A DNA stretch of 64,000 nucleotides from Synechococcus sp. CS-1331 (GCA_025127975.1 JAHLYQ010000012.1:62001-126000); one strand, 5' to 3'. Shown: positions 50,942 to 60,232, counted from the stretch's first letter. A program made the numbers and translations. The notes: a model not told the origin generated them from the letters alone.

Positions 50942-52564
50942 ATGCCAGACGAGACCATGCCCGGCGGAAGGCCATCCCATGTAGTCGTCGTCGGAGCCGG
51001 GTGGGCAGGTTGGGGCGCAGCCAAGGCACTCTGTGAAGCCGGTATTCGTGTCACCCTGATTGATGGGATGCCCGATCCAACAGGCAGTCAACCAATCACG
51101 ACCAAAAGCGGCAAACCTTTCGAGGCAGGCACCAGAGGTTTTTGGAAAGACTATCCCAACATCAATGCCCTAACCGATGAACTCGGCGCTGGCGATATCT
51201 TCACTGACTTCACAACCAGTGCCTTCTGGTCGCCCGATGGATTAGAAGCAACAGCGCCTGTCTTTGGAGAGGCGCCCCAATGGCCAAGTCCCCTTGGCCA
51301 GATGGTGGCGACAATCACCAACTTCACACGACTACCTATTCAAGACCGGCTGAGCATTGCAGGGCTTCTCTTTGCAATGCTTGACCTCTATAGAAGCGAC
51401 AAGATTTTCCAGCAGTACGACGATCTCGATGCGCAATCACTCTTTGTCAAGCTCGGCATCAGCGATCGACTCATCAATGAGTTCTTGCGCCCCACCTTGC
51501 TGGTTGGCTTGTTCAAGCCGCCCGAAGAGCTTTCGGCCGCGGTCACCATGGAGCTCCTCTATTACTACGCCCAAGCCCACCAAGACTCATTTGATGTCTG
51601 TTGGATCAAGTCGAAAAGCATCGCCGAACATCTGTTTGCGCCCCTGAGTCGAAGGCTGATTTCCCGCCATCATCTGCAGGTCCTTGGGGGAACCTTGGTG
51701 AGACGGGTGAATTTGTCGCCCGACTCGCAGCGCGTCAGCTCGGTTGAGCTTATGAACGTGGCAACCAAATCAGTTCAGGTGATTGAGGATGTGGATGCTG
51801 TGGTCATGGCCGTTGATGCAAAAGGGCTCAAGTCTCTGATGGCTCACTCTCCAGAACTCAGCAATGCAGCGCCAGAGCTTGTTAGCGCTGCTTCGCTTGG
51901 TTCCATCGATGTCGTGTCAGCACGTCTATGGCTGGATCGGTATGTTCCAATCGTTTACCCAGCCAACGTGTTCTCCCGCTTCGAATCACTGAAGGGCTCT
52001 GGGGGCACTTTTTTCATGCTGGATCAGCTGCACAAGGATGCTCAACAGGCTCTCTGGGGTGATGAGCAGCCCCAGGGCTCGGTGGTCGCCTGCGACTTTT
52101 ACAACGCATCGGCTATAGCAGCGATGAGTGATCAAGAGATCATCGATCTGCTCACGCGCGAGCTGCTTCCCATCGCTCATCCAGAATTCACCAATGCAAG
52201 GGTGGTTGATTCCGAAGTGCGGCGCTATCCAGGCTCGGTGTCACTCTTTTCTCCGGGCAGTTTCAGAAAACGGCCGCCCTTGGAAACCTCAGTGGAGTCG
52301 ATCGTCTGCGCTGGCGACTGGGTGCGGATGGGCGACAAAGAACATGGAGCCAAGGGTCTGTGTCAGGAACGAGCCTATGTGTGCGGGCTGGAGGCAGGGA
52401 ACTCCCTGATCAGAAGCAAGATTGTCAACGGTGCCGGTCACTCGCATCCCGTTCTCCCTATTCCCGCAGACGAGCCACAGGTCGTTCTAGGCCGTGCTCT
52501 CAACAAGCTCGTCATGGATGCAATCGAACCCCTTGGTCTGAAACTGCCGTGGTTCAAGTCCTAA
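50942..52564 (+). CDS. FAD-dependent amine-oxidase/carotenoid-desaturase-like protein
   Basis: A 540-residue flavoprotein. The dinucleotide-binding motif is VVVVGAGWAGWGAAKAL (G-x-G-x-x-G, about 13-29), followed by an acidic strand end. The C-terminal FAD motif is ESIVCAGDWVRMGDKEHGAKG. The fold is that of phytoene/zeta-carotene desaturases and related amine oxidases. The tail (QVVLGRALNKLVMDAIEPLG) resembles cyanobacterial relatives of unknown reaction. Its substrate is probably a carotenoid or other isoprenoid, but this is not settled by sequence. Confidence 0.85.
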   Translation: MPDETMPGGRPSHVVVVGAGWAGWGAAKALCEAGIRVTLIDGMPDPTGSQPITTKSGKPFEAGTRGFWKDYPNINALTDELGAGDIFTDFTTSAFWSPDGLEATAPVFGEAPQWPSPLGQMVATITNFTRLPIQDRLSIAGLLFAMLDLYRSDKIFQQYDDLDAQSLFVKLGISDRLINEFLRPTLLVGLFKPPEELSAAVTMELLYYYAQAHQDSFDVCWIKSKSIAEHLFAPLSRRLISRHHLQVLGGTLVRRVNLSPDSQRVSSVELMNVATKSVQVIEDVDAVVMAVDAKGLKSLMAHSPELSNAAPELVSAASLGSIDVVSARLWLDRYVPIVYPANVFSRFESLKGSGGTFFMLDQLHKDAQQALWGDEQPQGSVVACDFYNASAIAAMSDQEIIDLLTRELLPIAHPEFTNARVVDSEVRRYPGSVSLFSPGSFRKRPPLETSVESIVCAGDWVRMGDKEHGAKGLCQERAYVCGLEAGNSLIRSKIVNGAGHSHPVLPIPADEPQVVLGRALNKLVMDAIEPLGLKLPWFKS

Positions 52565-52617
52565 CGAGTGCCGGACTCCCTCGCGCTGCACGCAACTCTT
52601 GCAGTTATTCGGTTCTT

Positions 52618-53064
52618 CTATTGCGGAACTCTGCGCCGCTCATAGGCTGCAGTGATTGAATTCGAATCAGTTTGCACAAATACAAACTCACTTCCACCTT
52701 TTGTTGCGTAGATGTCGTAGCGAGAGACGATTTTCCGATCATCTTCGAAAGTAACAGTCCCCGAACAATTTGCTTCCACTGTATATGTACCCTTGTAGTT
52801 CCCACGAATAATGATTCCATTGAGGTTTTCTGTATAGATCCCCGACATGCCGCCCTTGCCATCATAGTACTCGCGACCGGCCTGAGCAAAAGGCTGATTT
52901 TTATCGGCCGATTTTCCCAGGATAAACCCATCCTGGGCATACAGATAGGCTCCTTTCATTGTTGCCAGAGAGCATTGATCACCAGCAGAGGCTGGCGAAG
53001 CAACTGCCGAGACCCCAGAAGTCATTAGGGCAAAAAGAATGAATATTTATTTGAGTTTGTCCAT
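52618..53064 (-). pseudogene. secreted KGxYLY/YDGKGG-family protein with a stop in the signal peptide
   Basis: ATG 53064 reads MDKLK-stop-IFILFALMTSGVSAVA. TAA at 53047-53049 falls in codon 6 of a perfect signal peptide. The mature part (CSLATMKGAYLYAQDGF, FAQAGREYYDGKGGMSG) is intact and resembles the gene at 21802. Internal initiation at ATG 53025 would give a 135-residue protein with half a signal peptide. A lysine codon turned TAA is the simplest explanation. Confidence 0.78.
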
Positions 53065-53172
53065 GAAACAATGGAAAAATTGTATGATTAATACTAACAG
53101 TTGCTGGAGGCTAAATGGTTGAACATCAACGCCATTCGCGTGACAATAGCACTTTTATCGCAGGTCAGGTTG

Positions 53173-53256
53173 ATGGACGGCAAGCAGCTCGGCTTCTAGG
53201 ATTACGAGCTTACTACGACCAAGAAGCAGACCAAACGGGAGAAGTTACTGGCTGAG
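53173..53256 (+). mobile_element. N-terminal fragment of an IS5-family transposase
   Basis: The frame reads MDGKQLGF-stop-DYELTTTKKQTKREKLLAEME, the usual N-terminus of IS5-group transposases, with TAG in place of a serine codon. The rest of the element, including the DDE domain, is missing. It runs directly into the CrtI-like pseudogene in the same frame. Confidence 0.8.
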
Positions 53257-54617
53257 ATGGAGGTGGTGGTGGGCAGCAGGCTGGGGGGGATCTGCGCCGC
53301 CGCCATGGCTTCCAGCGCCAAGGCTTTGCCTTCGAATCCGGGCCCTCCCTCTGGAGCGGGCTGGGGAGCTGGCCCAGCAGCAATCCGCTGGCCCAGGTGC
53401 TGCGGGCGATCGGGGAGGAGGTGCCGGTGCACCGCTACCACGAGTGGGGCCTGCTGCAGGTCCTGCAGCCCTTCTGCGCCACCGCCCGCTCCCTGCCGCT
53501 GCTGGCCCTGCGGCCTGGCCTGGGTACGGCGGCCGTCCTCGGCAGCCAGGGTCTGGGGCTGCTCGCCCAGGCGGGCAGGCTGGCCCAGCTAGGGGGTGCC
53601 TTCGGACCGCTCGCCCGTCGCCACCTGCGCGATCCCTTCCTGCTCCACTGGGTGGAACTGCTCTGCTTTCTGATCTCCGGGCTGGGGATGGAGCAGACCA
53701 GCGCCGCGGCGATGGCCACCATATTTTGCGAGTGGTTCGAACCCGATGCCGCTCTGGACTACCCTATCGGCGCCAGCCCCGCGGTGATGGAGGCCCTGGT
53801 GCGGGGCTTGGAGCGCCACGGCGGCCGGCTTCAGTGCCGCTCCCCGGTGGCGGAGATCCTGGTGGAAGGTGGCAGGGCCTGCGGGGTACGGTTCACCGCG
53901 GGCGAACGCATCGCTGCCCGGTTGGGCGTGATTGCCAACCTCAGCCCCTGGGATCTGCCGGCCCTGCTCCCAGAGGGCTCCGTTTCCGAGCGCTGGAGGC
54001 GGCAGCGTCAGGCCACCCCTGCCTGTGGCAGCTTCCTGCACTGGCACCTGGGCCTGCGCGGCGACGACCTGGCTGAGCTGCCGATCCATCACGTCTGGGT
54101 GGGCGACTGGCAGCGGGGCATCGGCGCCGAGCGCAACATGGTGGTGTTGTCGATGCCGTCGCTGCTGGATCCCTCCCTGGCGCCCCCGGGGCATCAGGTG
54201 CTGCATGGCTACACCCCCGCCAACGAACCCTGGGAGCTCTGGAGGGAATTGGAGCGGGGCAGTGCCGATTACGAACGCCTCAAGCAGGAGCGCTGCGCGA
54301 TGTTCCACCAGGTGTTCGATGGCGTTCTGCCCGATTGGCGCGAGCGGGTGGTGATCGAGCTGCAGGGCACCCCCCTCACCCACCACCACTTCCTGCGGCT
54401 GCACCAGGGCAGCTACGGCCCGGCCTAGCCCGCCGATCAGGGGCCGTTTACCGCCGGCGGCACGCCTGTGCAGGGGCTGGTGCTCTGCGGCGCCGGAGTG
54501 TTCCCCGGCATCGGCGTGCCGCCGGTGGCCGTGAGCGGCGCCATGGCGGTCCACCACTTCGTGGACGCCCGTCGCCAGCGGCGGCTACTCCAGGAGGTGG
54601 GCATCCTGGCGGCCTGA
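53254..54617 (+). pseudogene. CrtI/CrtH-like FAD oxidoreductase, multiply broken
   Basis: The 5' end reads EVVVGSRLGGICAA, the start of a dinucleotide-binding fold. About 30 residues are then missing and the frame shifts to RRHGFQRQGFAFESGP and LWSGLGSWPSSNPLAQ. The long middle (53,300-54,425) is intact: GMEQTSAAAMATIFCEWF, DYPIGASPAVMEALVRGLER. A TAG at 54426-54428 then interrupts, followed in frame by QGLVLCGAGVFPGIGVPPVA, the C-terminal FAD motif, to TGA 54617. There are at least three lesions. The family includes carotenoid isomerases and desaturases. Confidence 0.88.
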
Positions 54618-55043
54618 GCCGGCACTGGCCGGGCGCAGGGGCTGCTCCCATGCTTCCTCTGGGCAGATCAGATCCCAGCAGCTGCCGATTGGCTCGGGCA
54701 AAGAAAAGAGCACCAGCTGCCGAGCTGCTGTGGTTGCCGAGCCGGCCCTGGGGTGCTTGGTGCTGCTTAAGCGGAGCAGGGTGGAGGTGGCTTGCATCGC
54801 AGAAAGGAGAAAAAACGCCCCCTATCGCGCCCACTAAGCCGCAGGGTCAAGGCCGTCCAGGTGGCACCGAAAGGTGCACTCAGTAATTCCCACCGGGCGC
54901 TTGCCTTGACCCTGCTGGCATTAGCAGCGGTGGCGTAGACACAGGACGGGCCCCAAACGGGAAAGGCCAGGAGCAAGCTCTCCTTACGGAACTACCCATT
55001 CGGCTGCCGGCCATCGCGAACCAGAGGCGCCGCTTTAAATAGC
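54618..55043. other. intergenic stretch without a supported gene
   Basis: No frame here has a family resemblance. A short hydrophobic piece (RALALTLLALAAVA, then stop) at about 54,897-54,940 might be a relict signal peptide. Confidence 0.4.
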
Positions 55044-55057
55044 ATTGCAATTGCAAT
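55044..55057. promoter_or_regulatory. 14-bp perfect palindrome upstream of fitA-like gene
   Basis: ATTGCAATTGCAAT lies 18 bases before ATG 55076. It is a candidate operator for the FitAB-type antitoxin. Confidence 0.6.
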
Positions 55058-55075
55058 AGACGCTGTGATGTCGCC

Positions 55076-55276
55076 ATGGCTGATCTGTTCGTGCGCGGCG
55101 TCGATGACGCCCTGGTCCAGGCGCTCAAGAAGCGCGCTGGTGCCCTGCCAGCTGCGCTGCTGAGCCCACCGCGGCGCAACCTGGCGGAATTACTGGCGGC
55201 CATGCCGGATGTCGGTGTGGACGCCGATTTCCAGCGCCTGAACGATCAAGCAAGGGCCCGTGATGTTTTTGATTGA
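55076..55276 (+). CDS. FitA-like antitoxin with an internal in-frame deletion
   Basis: A 66-residue protein. The start (MADLFVRGVDDALVQALKKRA) is the ribbon-helix-helix strand and first helix, and the end (PPRRNLAELLAAMPDVGVDADF, RDVFD) is the toxin-binding part. Between them, about 15 residues containing the second DNA-binding helix appear to be missing, in frame. It may bind toxin but not DNA. The toxin gene overlaps its end by 14 bases. Confidence 0.65.
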   Translation: MADLFVRGVDDALVQALKKRAGALPAALLSPPRRNLAELLAAMPDVGVDADFQRLNDQARARDVFD

Positions 55277-55689
55277 CACCAACGTGATCAGCGAAGCCCG
55301 CAAGGGGCGCCGCGCTAATGAGGGTGTGCAGGACTTTTGGGCTGCTGCAGCCCGAGAGAACACCCCGCTTTTTCTGGCGGCGGTCACCATCGGTGAGCTG
55401 CGCCGCGGGGTGGAGTTGATTCGCCATCGTGGGGATCAACCGCAAGCTCAACTGCTGGAGCAGTGGCTGGCTGAAGTTTTGCAGACCTACGGCGATCGGG
55501 TCCTGTGACCTTGATGGCGATGCAGCCCAGATTTGGGGGCGACTGCGGGTCCCCAAACCCCACAACGCAATCGACAAGCAGATCGCCGCCATAGCCCTGC
55601 TGCACGACCTCACCGTGGTGACGAGAAACATTGATGAGCTCGCTGGCTGCGGAGTGCGGCTACTGAATCCGTTTCTGCCCCCGCCGTGA
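55263..55689 (+). pseudogene. FitB-like PIN toxin, frameshifted
   Basis: ATG 55263 reads MFLIDTNVISEARKG and AAVTIGELRRGVELI up to VL-stop at 55508. Skipping one T at about 55506 joins it to DLDGDAAQIWGRLRVPKPHN, DKQIAAIALLHDLTVVTRN to TGA 55689, the second half of the PIN domain. A single-base insertion splits the toxin; the third and fourth acidic residues are in the lost half. Confidence 0.85.
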
Positions 55690-55721
55690 TGCACAGCCTC
55701 AGCTTGATGGTTTCCCGACTC

Positions 55722-55781
55722 TCAACCCTCCATCCGCAGCAACACTGCACCGCCCAGCACCACCAGCGTGCCGGTGCAACC
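55722..55781 (-). pseudogene. possible C-terminal remnant of a small transporter
   Basis: The minus strand reads GCTGTLVVLGGAVLLRMEG-stop. This looks like the last transmembrane helix of a DMT-type permease. Only about 19 codons are readable. Confidence 0.25.
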
Positions 55782-55891
55782 CCATCCCTAACCCCACAGT
55801 TGTAATGATAAGCGGGGCTAACAACTGTCTTGAACCCGGGGAGCCAGGCGATCCAGCAAGGGGCATCCACAATGGATACGCCTCCCTCTCA

Positions 55892-56170
55892 ATGCCTCTC
55901 ATGCCAGATCACGACGAACGGAAGCTCAGCGTTCGCGAAATGATCAACGCCCACCTGTTCCCGGTACTGGCCTTGGCCGCCACGGCAAGCGCAATCTCGA
56001 TTGCCATGTCGCTTGCCCCCGTCGCTGAGCAAGCCACAAGGTGGAACAAGTGCTACGACGCTGGGCTGGCATGGCTGGAGCGCAGCAGTCCCAACATCAA
56101 GGGCGGTGATCGAAAGGCCATTGCGGCCAACTTCTGCAATGGAGGGCTACCCAACAGACCTGCTCGGTAG
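55892..56170 (+). CDS. small hypothetical membrane-anchored protein
   Basis: A 92-residue protein from ATG 55892 (ATG 55901 possible). It has one hydrophobic segment (LFPVLALAATASAISIAM, about 20-38). The exported part holds CYDAGLAWLERSSP and NFCNGG, with two cysteines that could pair. No family is recognised. Confidence 0.5.
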   Translation: MPLMPDHDERKLSVREMINAHLFPVLALAATASAISIAMSLAPVAEQATRWNKCYDAGLAWLERSSPNIKGGDRKAIAANFCNGGLPNRPAR

Positions 56171-56656
56171 AGAAATTCCCACCACTATCCGCGCATTGTC
56201 TAAGGCGCCAAACCTTGTTAAATATAGCCGGCGCTAGAACATAAAAACTGGCAGCCGACTGGATAGATTGCGGCCATGCGCTGATACTCCTACCTCGCAG
56301 CGATCCCTTTACAAAATAACAAGTAGAGCGTTAACAAGGCAACCAACCGCAATCCAACAGCCGACCTGTCGCGATACACGTTCTCGGCAGGCTTTAAAAC
56401 TCTTGGATTCGGCGACTCTATGATTCAAGCCAGGAGAAACAACAAGATTGTGCTTCAGACAGCAATGCATCATGCTGCGCGAGACGCAAAAGCCGAATTT
56501 CAATTGGAAAGACGGACACATTTAATAATGCTTGTAATTTGACAACTCGCTGAAAGAATCTGCCTTCCATGGGGAAAATTGCTGACGCCGACAGGTCTTC
56601 ATTGAAGTTGCTAATAAAATCGAAACATCAGCGCTAATACAAACACTGGGGTTGCT
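56171..56656. other. AT-rich intergenic stretch without a supported gene
   Basis: Base composition is clearly AT-richer than average. Frames are short and full of stops on both strands. It probably holds the promoter of the gene at 56657. Confidence 0.5.
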
Positions 56657-57463
56657 ATGCATCGAATCCTGTACACCCTTCTGGCACTTACCACCACCCT
56701 GTTCCCTGCTGTATCTATGGCTCAGAGCCAGCCATCTCCCGCAGCAGCAAACCGCCACCAGGCCCGAGATGGCGTGATCAGACTTTATGGCGCCTGCGGC
56801 CCGCAAAATGCCTTGCGGAATGTGGCTGATGCATGGGAGCGGAGCAACGACCTGAAGGTCAGAATCACTTGCGGACCAGAACCATCCTGGTCCAGACAAG
56901 CACAGGTCGATGCGGACATCATCTGGGGAACATCAGAACAATCAATGACTGCATTTCTGCAGTCATTTCCCAGCTTCCCATCAAAAAACGTTGAGCCAAT
57001 CTATCTGCGACCTGCCATCATCGCCGTCAAGACTGGAAACCCCCGCCACATTCAAAAGTTTGAGGATTTGCTCCAGCCAGGCATTCGCATCGTCGTCACC
57101 GAAGGATCTGGCATTGCCAATACCTCTGGCACGGGCATCTGGGAAGACATAGCCGGGCGACTGGGGAAGCTGGAAGATGTCAAGCGCTTTCGCAGCAATA
57201 TCGTGGCTTTTTCCACAGGTTCCGGCGCCAGCTTCCAGGCATTCAAGGAGCTTGATGCCGACGCCTGGATCACTTGGCCTGAATGGGCCGTTGACAATCC
57301 CAAGGTGCTCCAGGCAGTTCCCATCTCGGGTAATCGAATTATCTGGAGAGATCTGAATATAGCTCTTTCAACCTCTGCGGATCCACAAGCCGCATCCTTC
57401 CTTCGATTCCTAGTCTCCGATGAGGCGCAAAAGCTGATGCGTAGCGCCGGCTATATCCGCTAG
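56657..57463 (+). CDS. AcfC-like periplasmic substrate-binding protein
   Basis: A 268-residue binding protein with signal peptide 1-22 (ending SMAQS). Landmarks are RLYGACGPQNALRNVADAW, DADIIWGTSEQSMTAFLQSF, LRPAIIAVKTGNPRHIQ, VTEGSGIANTSGTGIWEDIAG and ADAWITWPEWA. This is the accessory-colonisation-factor AcfC family, related to sulfate and molybdate binding proteins. No permease or ATPase is adjacent. Its codon use is less GC-biased than core genes. It ends tail to tail with an EamA pseudogene; their stops overlap. Confidence 0.85.
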   Translation: MHRILYTLLALTTTLFPAVSMAQSQPSPAAANRHQARDGVIRLYGACGPQNALRNVADAWERSNDLKVRITCGPEPSWSRQAQVDADIIWGTSEQSMTAFLQSFPSFPSKNVEPIYLRPAIIAVKTGNPRHIQKFEDLLQPGIRIVVTEGSGIANTSGTGIWEDIAGRLGKLEDVKRFRSNIVAFSTGSGASFQAFKELDADAWITWPEWAVDNPKVLQAVPISGNRIIWRDLNIALSTSADPQAASFLRFLVSDEAQKLMRSAGYIR

Positions 57464-58330
57464 GCCACCTCAGAAATGTTCAGTGGCTTCACGCCTGTCA
57501 TCAGCAATGCCGCCAAGATCAACAAAGCCCCCATCAGGGTGTGCACGCTGAGCGCTTCGCCAAGCAGCAGATAGGCACTCCCCAGTGACACAAATATCGC
57601 GCCATTACCCCACAGCGCCACCGTGATCGCACCAAGCTAGCGGTAACTCATGAAAAGCAAAAGTTCACCGCCTAGATTAATACAAGCTGTGTAAACCAGA
57701 AGCAGGTCAAACAACCACCACCAGCGCATATAGAGAAACTGCTCTGGACCATAAAAAACAAGTGTGATCGTCCCAAAGACCAACGCTGCCATAAGATTTG
57801 TCAGTCCAATCGTCAGGCCTGCACCTCACCCCTTATCCACCACGATTCGAATCAGAACCCCGGAAGCAGAAAAGGCCACTCCAGGGCGTAGCAGATGGTA
57901 ACGAAAGATCAATGTTACGGCTTATCAGCAATCCCAAAGGCAGCAACGCGAAACTGAACCCAAATCGCTTGGGCAGAGGTTCTCGGAGGAGAGCTGTGCC
58001 AGTAGCGCAGTGACGGGGAGAATCAACGTGACCAGCAACGTCTGGCTAATCACGGTAAATCTTTGAAGCGCCAGGAAATAACAGATTGGTCCAATCAGGC
58101 TACCTAGGGCCGCATGCAAACACAAAAGGCTTCGATCGCGGAGCACAAGTTGTGGCAATTGACGCTTCAGGCACCCCGATGCAGCAGCAGCAAAACCAAT
58201 CCCGTGGCCAGATTGGCAAAGCAAAAGACGTTGCCAAAGCTGATTGGCTCCTCTCCTCCTGCCGTCAGGACACTGGCATCACAGCCGCGCTACAGCACGT
58301 AACCCAAGAGAGCGAGAGGCGCAAGTCTGG
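57460..58330 (-). pseudogene. EamA/DMT-family transporter, multiply frameshifted with a TAG
   Basis: Read leftward in pieces: FGNVFCFANLATGLVLLLLH, then in another frame LGSLIGPICYFLALQRFTVI and TLLVTLILPVTALLAQL, another shift to LREPLPKRFGFSFALLPLGL, then GLTIGLTNLMAALVFGTI to SYR, a TAG at 57637-57639, and LGAITVALWGNGAIFVSLG to LLILAALLMTGVKPLN-stop. Together these give the ten-helix EamA layout. At least three frameshifts and one nonsense codon are present. Confidence 0.82.
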
Positions 58331-58389
58331 ATGGAATCGTTCACTGGATTCCAATGAAACCACATATTAGTTTCATACCGTTCGGGTTG

Positions 58390-58552
58390 GCCAGGGTACC
58401 CGTACTGGATTCAGTGCGGTGCTCCAGTCGCTCAGCGAGCCACACATTGATGATCGATTGTCGTGTCACGCCAAGAGGGGTGGCTCACCATCAAGTGCGC
58501 TGAGCACGGCGTCACCAACATCGAAGCGACGATCGAATACACAACTGTTCAT
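58390..58552 (-). pseudogene. CopG-family antitoxin, deleted and frameshifted
   Basis: ATG 58552 reads MNSCVFDRRFDVGDAVLSAL, the usual acidic start of this antitoxin family. In the next frame GVTRQSIINVWLAERLEHR, its C-terminal ribbon-helix-helix, follows. The middle 20 or so residues are missing. Bases 58,560-58,678 hold nothing recognisable. Confidence 0.55.
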
Positions 58553-58678
58553 AGAGCTGTACCTCTTCTGGAGATGAGCGACGGATAGAAAAGGGACCGA
58601 TGACCTGCTAGCGCGAAAAACAAGCCTCGGCCACTCCTATTTTTCAAAGTTCCTAAGGCTACCGCCCTAAAAGGATCC

Positions 58679-59074
58679 TCAGTAATTCTTCTTGTGCTGC
58701 TTGGCTTCCATGCTGGCTTCGAGGCAGTTCAAGGCAACAAAGCTCAGGCCAATGTCCGCCTTGGCATCACAATCTAAGCCTTTGCCACTTCCTTTTGGGG
58801 GGTCAATGTTTACCAGCGCGTGTCCAGAGTCCTTAGGGTCTTCGGAGAAACGTATGGCTGCATTGCCGCTGGGACACTCCACATATGGCGTACTTTTTAG
58901 TAGGTCTATTGAGGCAATGATGATCTTGCTGGTGATGCCATCATCCATACAAACAGCACGCGTAAGCTGCTGACGGTTATATGCGGTCATGAGATTGACT
59001 TGTTGCGCATGGGCGCTCATTCCGGCGCCGGCGATCAAGGAAACCGCAAGCAATCCCAGATTCGAGAATTTCAA
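58679..59074 (-). CDS. hypothetical secreted protein
   Basis: A 131-residue protein with signal peptide 1-23 (LGLLAVSLIAGAGMSAHAQ). The mature region has four cysteines (AVCMDDGI, YVECPSG, GLDCDAKAD, LNCLEAS) that could form two disulfides, and a lysine-rich end (KQHKKNY). The start is TTG 59074. No family is recognised; the layout fits a small periplasmic protein. Confidence 0.6.
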   Translation of the reverse strand: MKFSNLGLLAVSLIAGAGMSAHAQQVNLMTAYNRQQLTRAVCMDDGITSKIIIASIDLLKSTPYVECPSGNAAIRFSEDPKDSGHALVNIDPPKGSGKGLDCDAKADIGLSFVALNCLEASMEAKQHKKNY

Positions 59075-59199
59075 TTTCTAAAACGACTGAATCAATCAAC
59101 CTACCATCGCAAGCTAAAAATTGGGCGCGCCAGGGCCCCATTTGGGCATTTCTGCCCTTTATGCGGCTATAGTCATATAAGTGAGAGCAGTATCAAGCC

Positions 59200-59727
59200 A
59201 TGGCCCAAGCAACCAGCCAGCGCATCACCGTTCACGACCTGGCCCAGCAGTTGGCTGAGCAGCGGGTGAAGGTGGTCGACGTGCGCGAACCAATGGAATA
59301 CGCCGGTGGCCATATCGCCGGCAGCCTGAACGTGCCCCTCTCGCGCATCACCCAGGCCAACCTGCCCCAGGGCCCCCTGGTGCTGGTGTGCCAGAGCGGC
59401 AACCGCAGCACCAAGGCCCTGACCCAGCTTCTGCAGCAGGGCTATCCCCACCCCGTGGTCGACCTGGAAGGCGGCGTTCCGGCCTGGCAGCAGGCCGGGC
59501 TGCCGGTGCGCAAGCTCCAAAACGCCCCCCTGCCGCTGATGCGTCAGGTGCAGATCGCCGCCGGGTCCCTGGTGCTGCTTGGGCTAGTTCTCAGCCATGC
59601 CCTTGCCCCGGCCTGGATCCTGCTCAGCTGGTTCGTGGGGGCAGGGCTGGTATTTGCCGGTGTAAGCGGCTTCTGCGGCATGGCCAGGCTCCTGGCGGTG
59701 ATGCCATGGAACCGGGTGAGGGCCTAG
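59200..59727 (+). CDS. rhodanese-like domain protein with DUF2892 membrane tail
   Basis: A 175-residue protein. The rhodanese domain (residues 8-105) has VVDVREPMEYAGGHIAGSLN and the active-site loop VCQSGNRS with persulfide cysteine 64. Two membrane helices follow (120-165), including GVSGFCGMARLLAVMPWN, the DUF2892 signature. It probably handles sulfane sulfur at the membrane. It lies upstream of an OsmC-like relict and glutathione reductase, a thiol-stress setting. Confidence 0.9.
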   Translation: MAQATSQRITVHDLAQQLAEQRVKVVDVREPMEYAGGHIAGSLNVPLSRITQANLPQGPLVLVCQSGNRSTKALTQLLQQGYPHPVVDLEGGVPAWQQAGLPVRKLQNAPLPLMRQVQIAAGSLVLLGLVLSHALAPAWILLSWFVGAGLVFAGVSGFCGMARLLAVMPWNRVRA

Positions 59728-59776
59728 GGAAAGAACTAGCCGACCTGCCCATCCACCAACCCTTTCCCTTGCCCCC

Positions 59777-60229
59777 ATGGCTGAGCAGAACGAACGCAAT
59801 TTCCAGTTCAGGCTTCGCAGCAGCCATCGAGCACCATAGTACCAAACCAGCAACCTGGTGGTGGAATTCCTCGCCGATGGCGGCCTATGGGAGCCCCAGC
59901 AACTCAGCATCACCATGCCGGGCTTTCGGCTCTATCTGATTTCACTGTTGCTCTGTCAGCACTTCTACCTGGTGGCCAATGCCAATGAGAGGCAGATCCC
60001 CCTGCAGCAGGTGGATGCAGACTTTGAGGTGACAACCAGCAGCGATTGGATCGTGAGCTCCGTGGTGGGCGATTTCCGAATTCGCATCGAGCAGCTGGCT
60101 CCAGGCGAGTCTGCCCAGCCCAGCACCGACTCCATCGCTTTTCTGGAGGAGCGGATGAAGCTCTGCCCCATATCCCGCAATCTGCCCGACAACGTAATAA
60201 AGAACATTCACCTCTCCGCGCTCGCCTGA
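59777..60229 (+). pseudogene. OsmC-like protein interrupted by an in-frame TAG
   Basis: ATG 59777 reads MAEQNERNFQFRLRSSHRAP, then TAG at 59837-59839, then in the same frame YQTSNLVVEFLADGGLWEPQ and, after a further stretch, CPISRNLPDNVIKN to TGA 60229. The product without the stop would be 149 residues. The single conserved Cys of the OsmC peroxidatic pair is in CPISRNL; the other (LLLCQHFY) is also present. Re-initiation at GTG 59858 would give most of the domain. Confidence 0.75.
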
Positions 60230-60232
60230 TCC

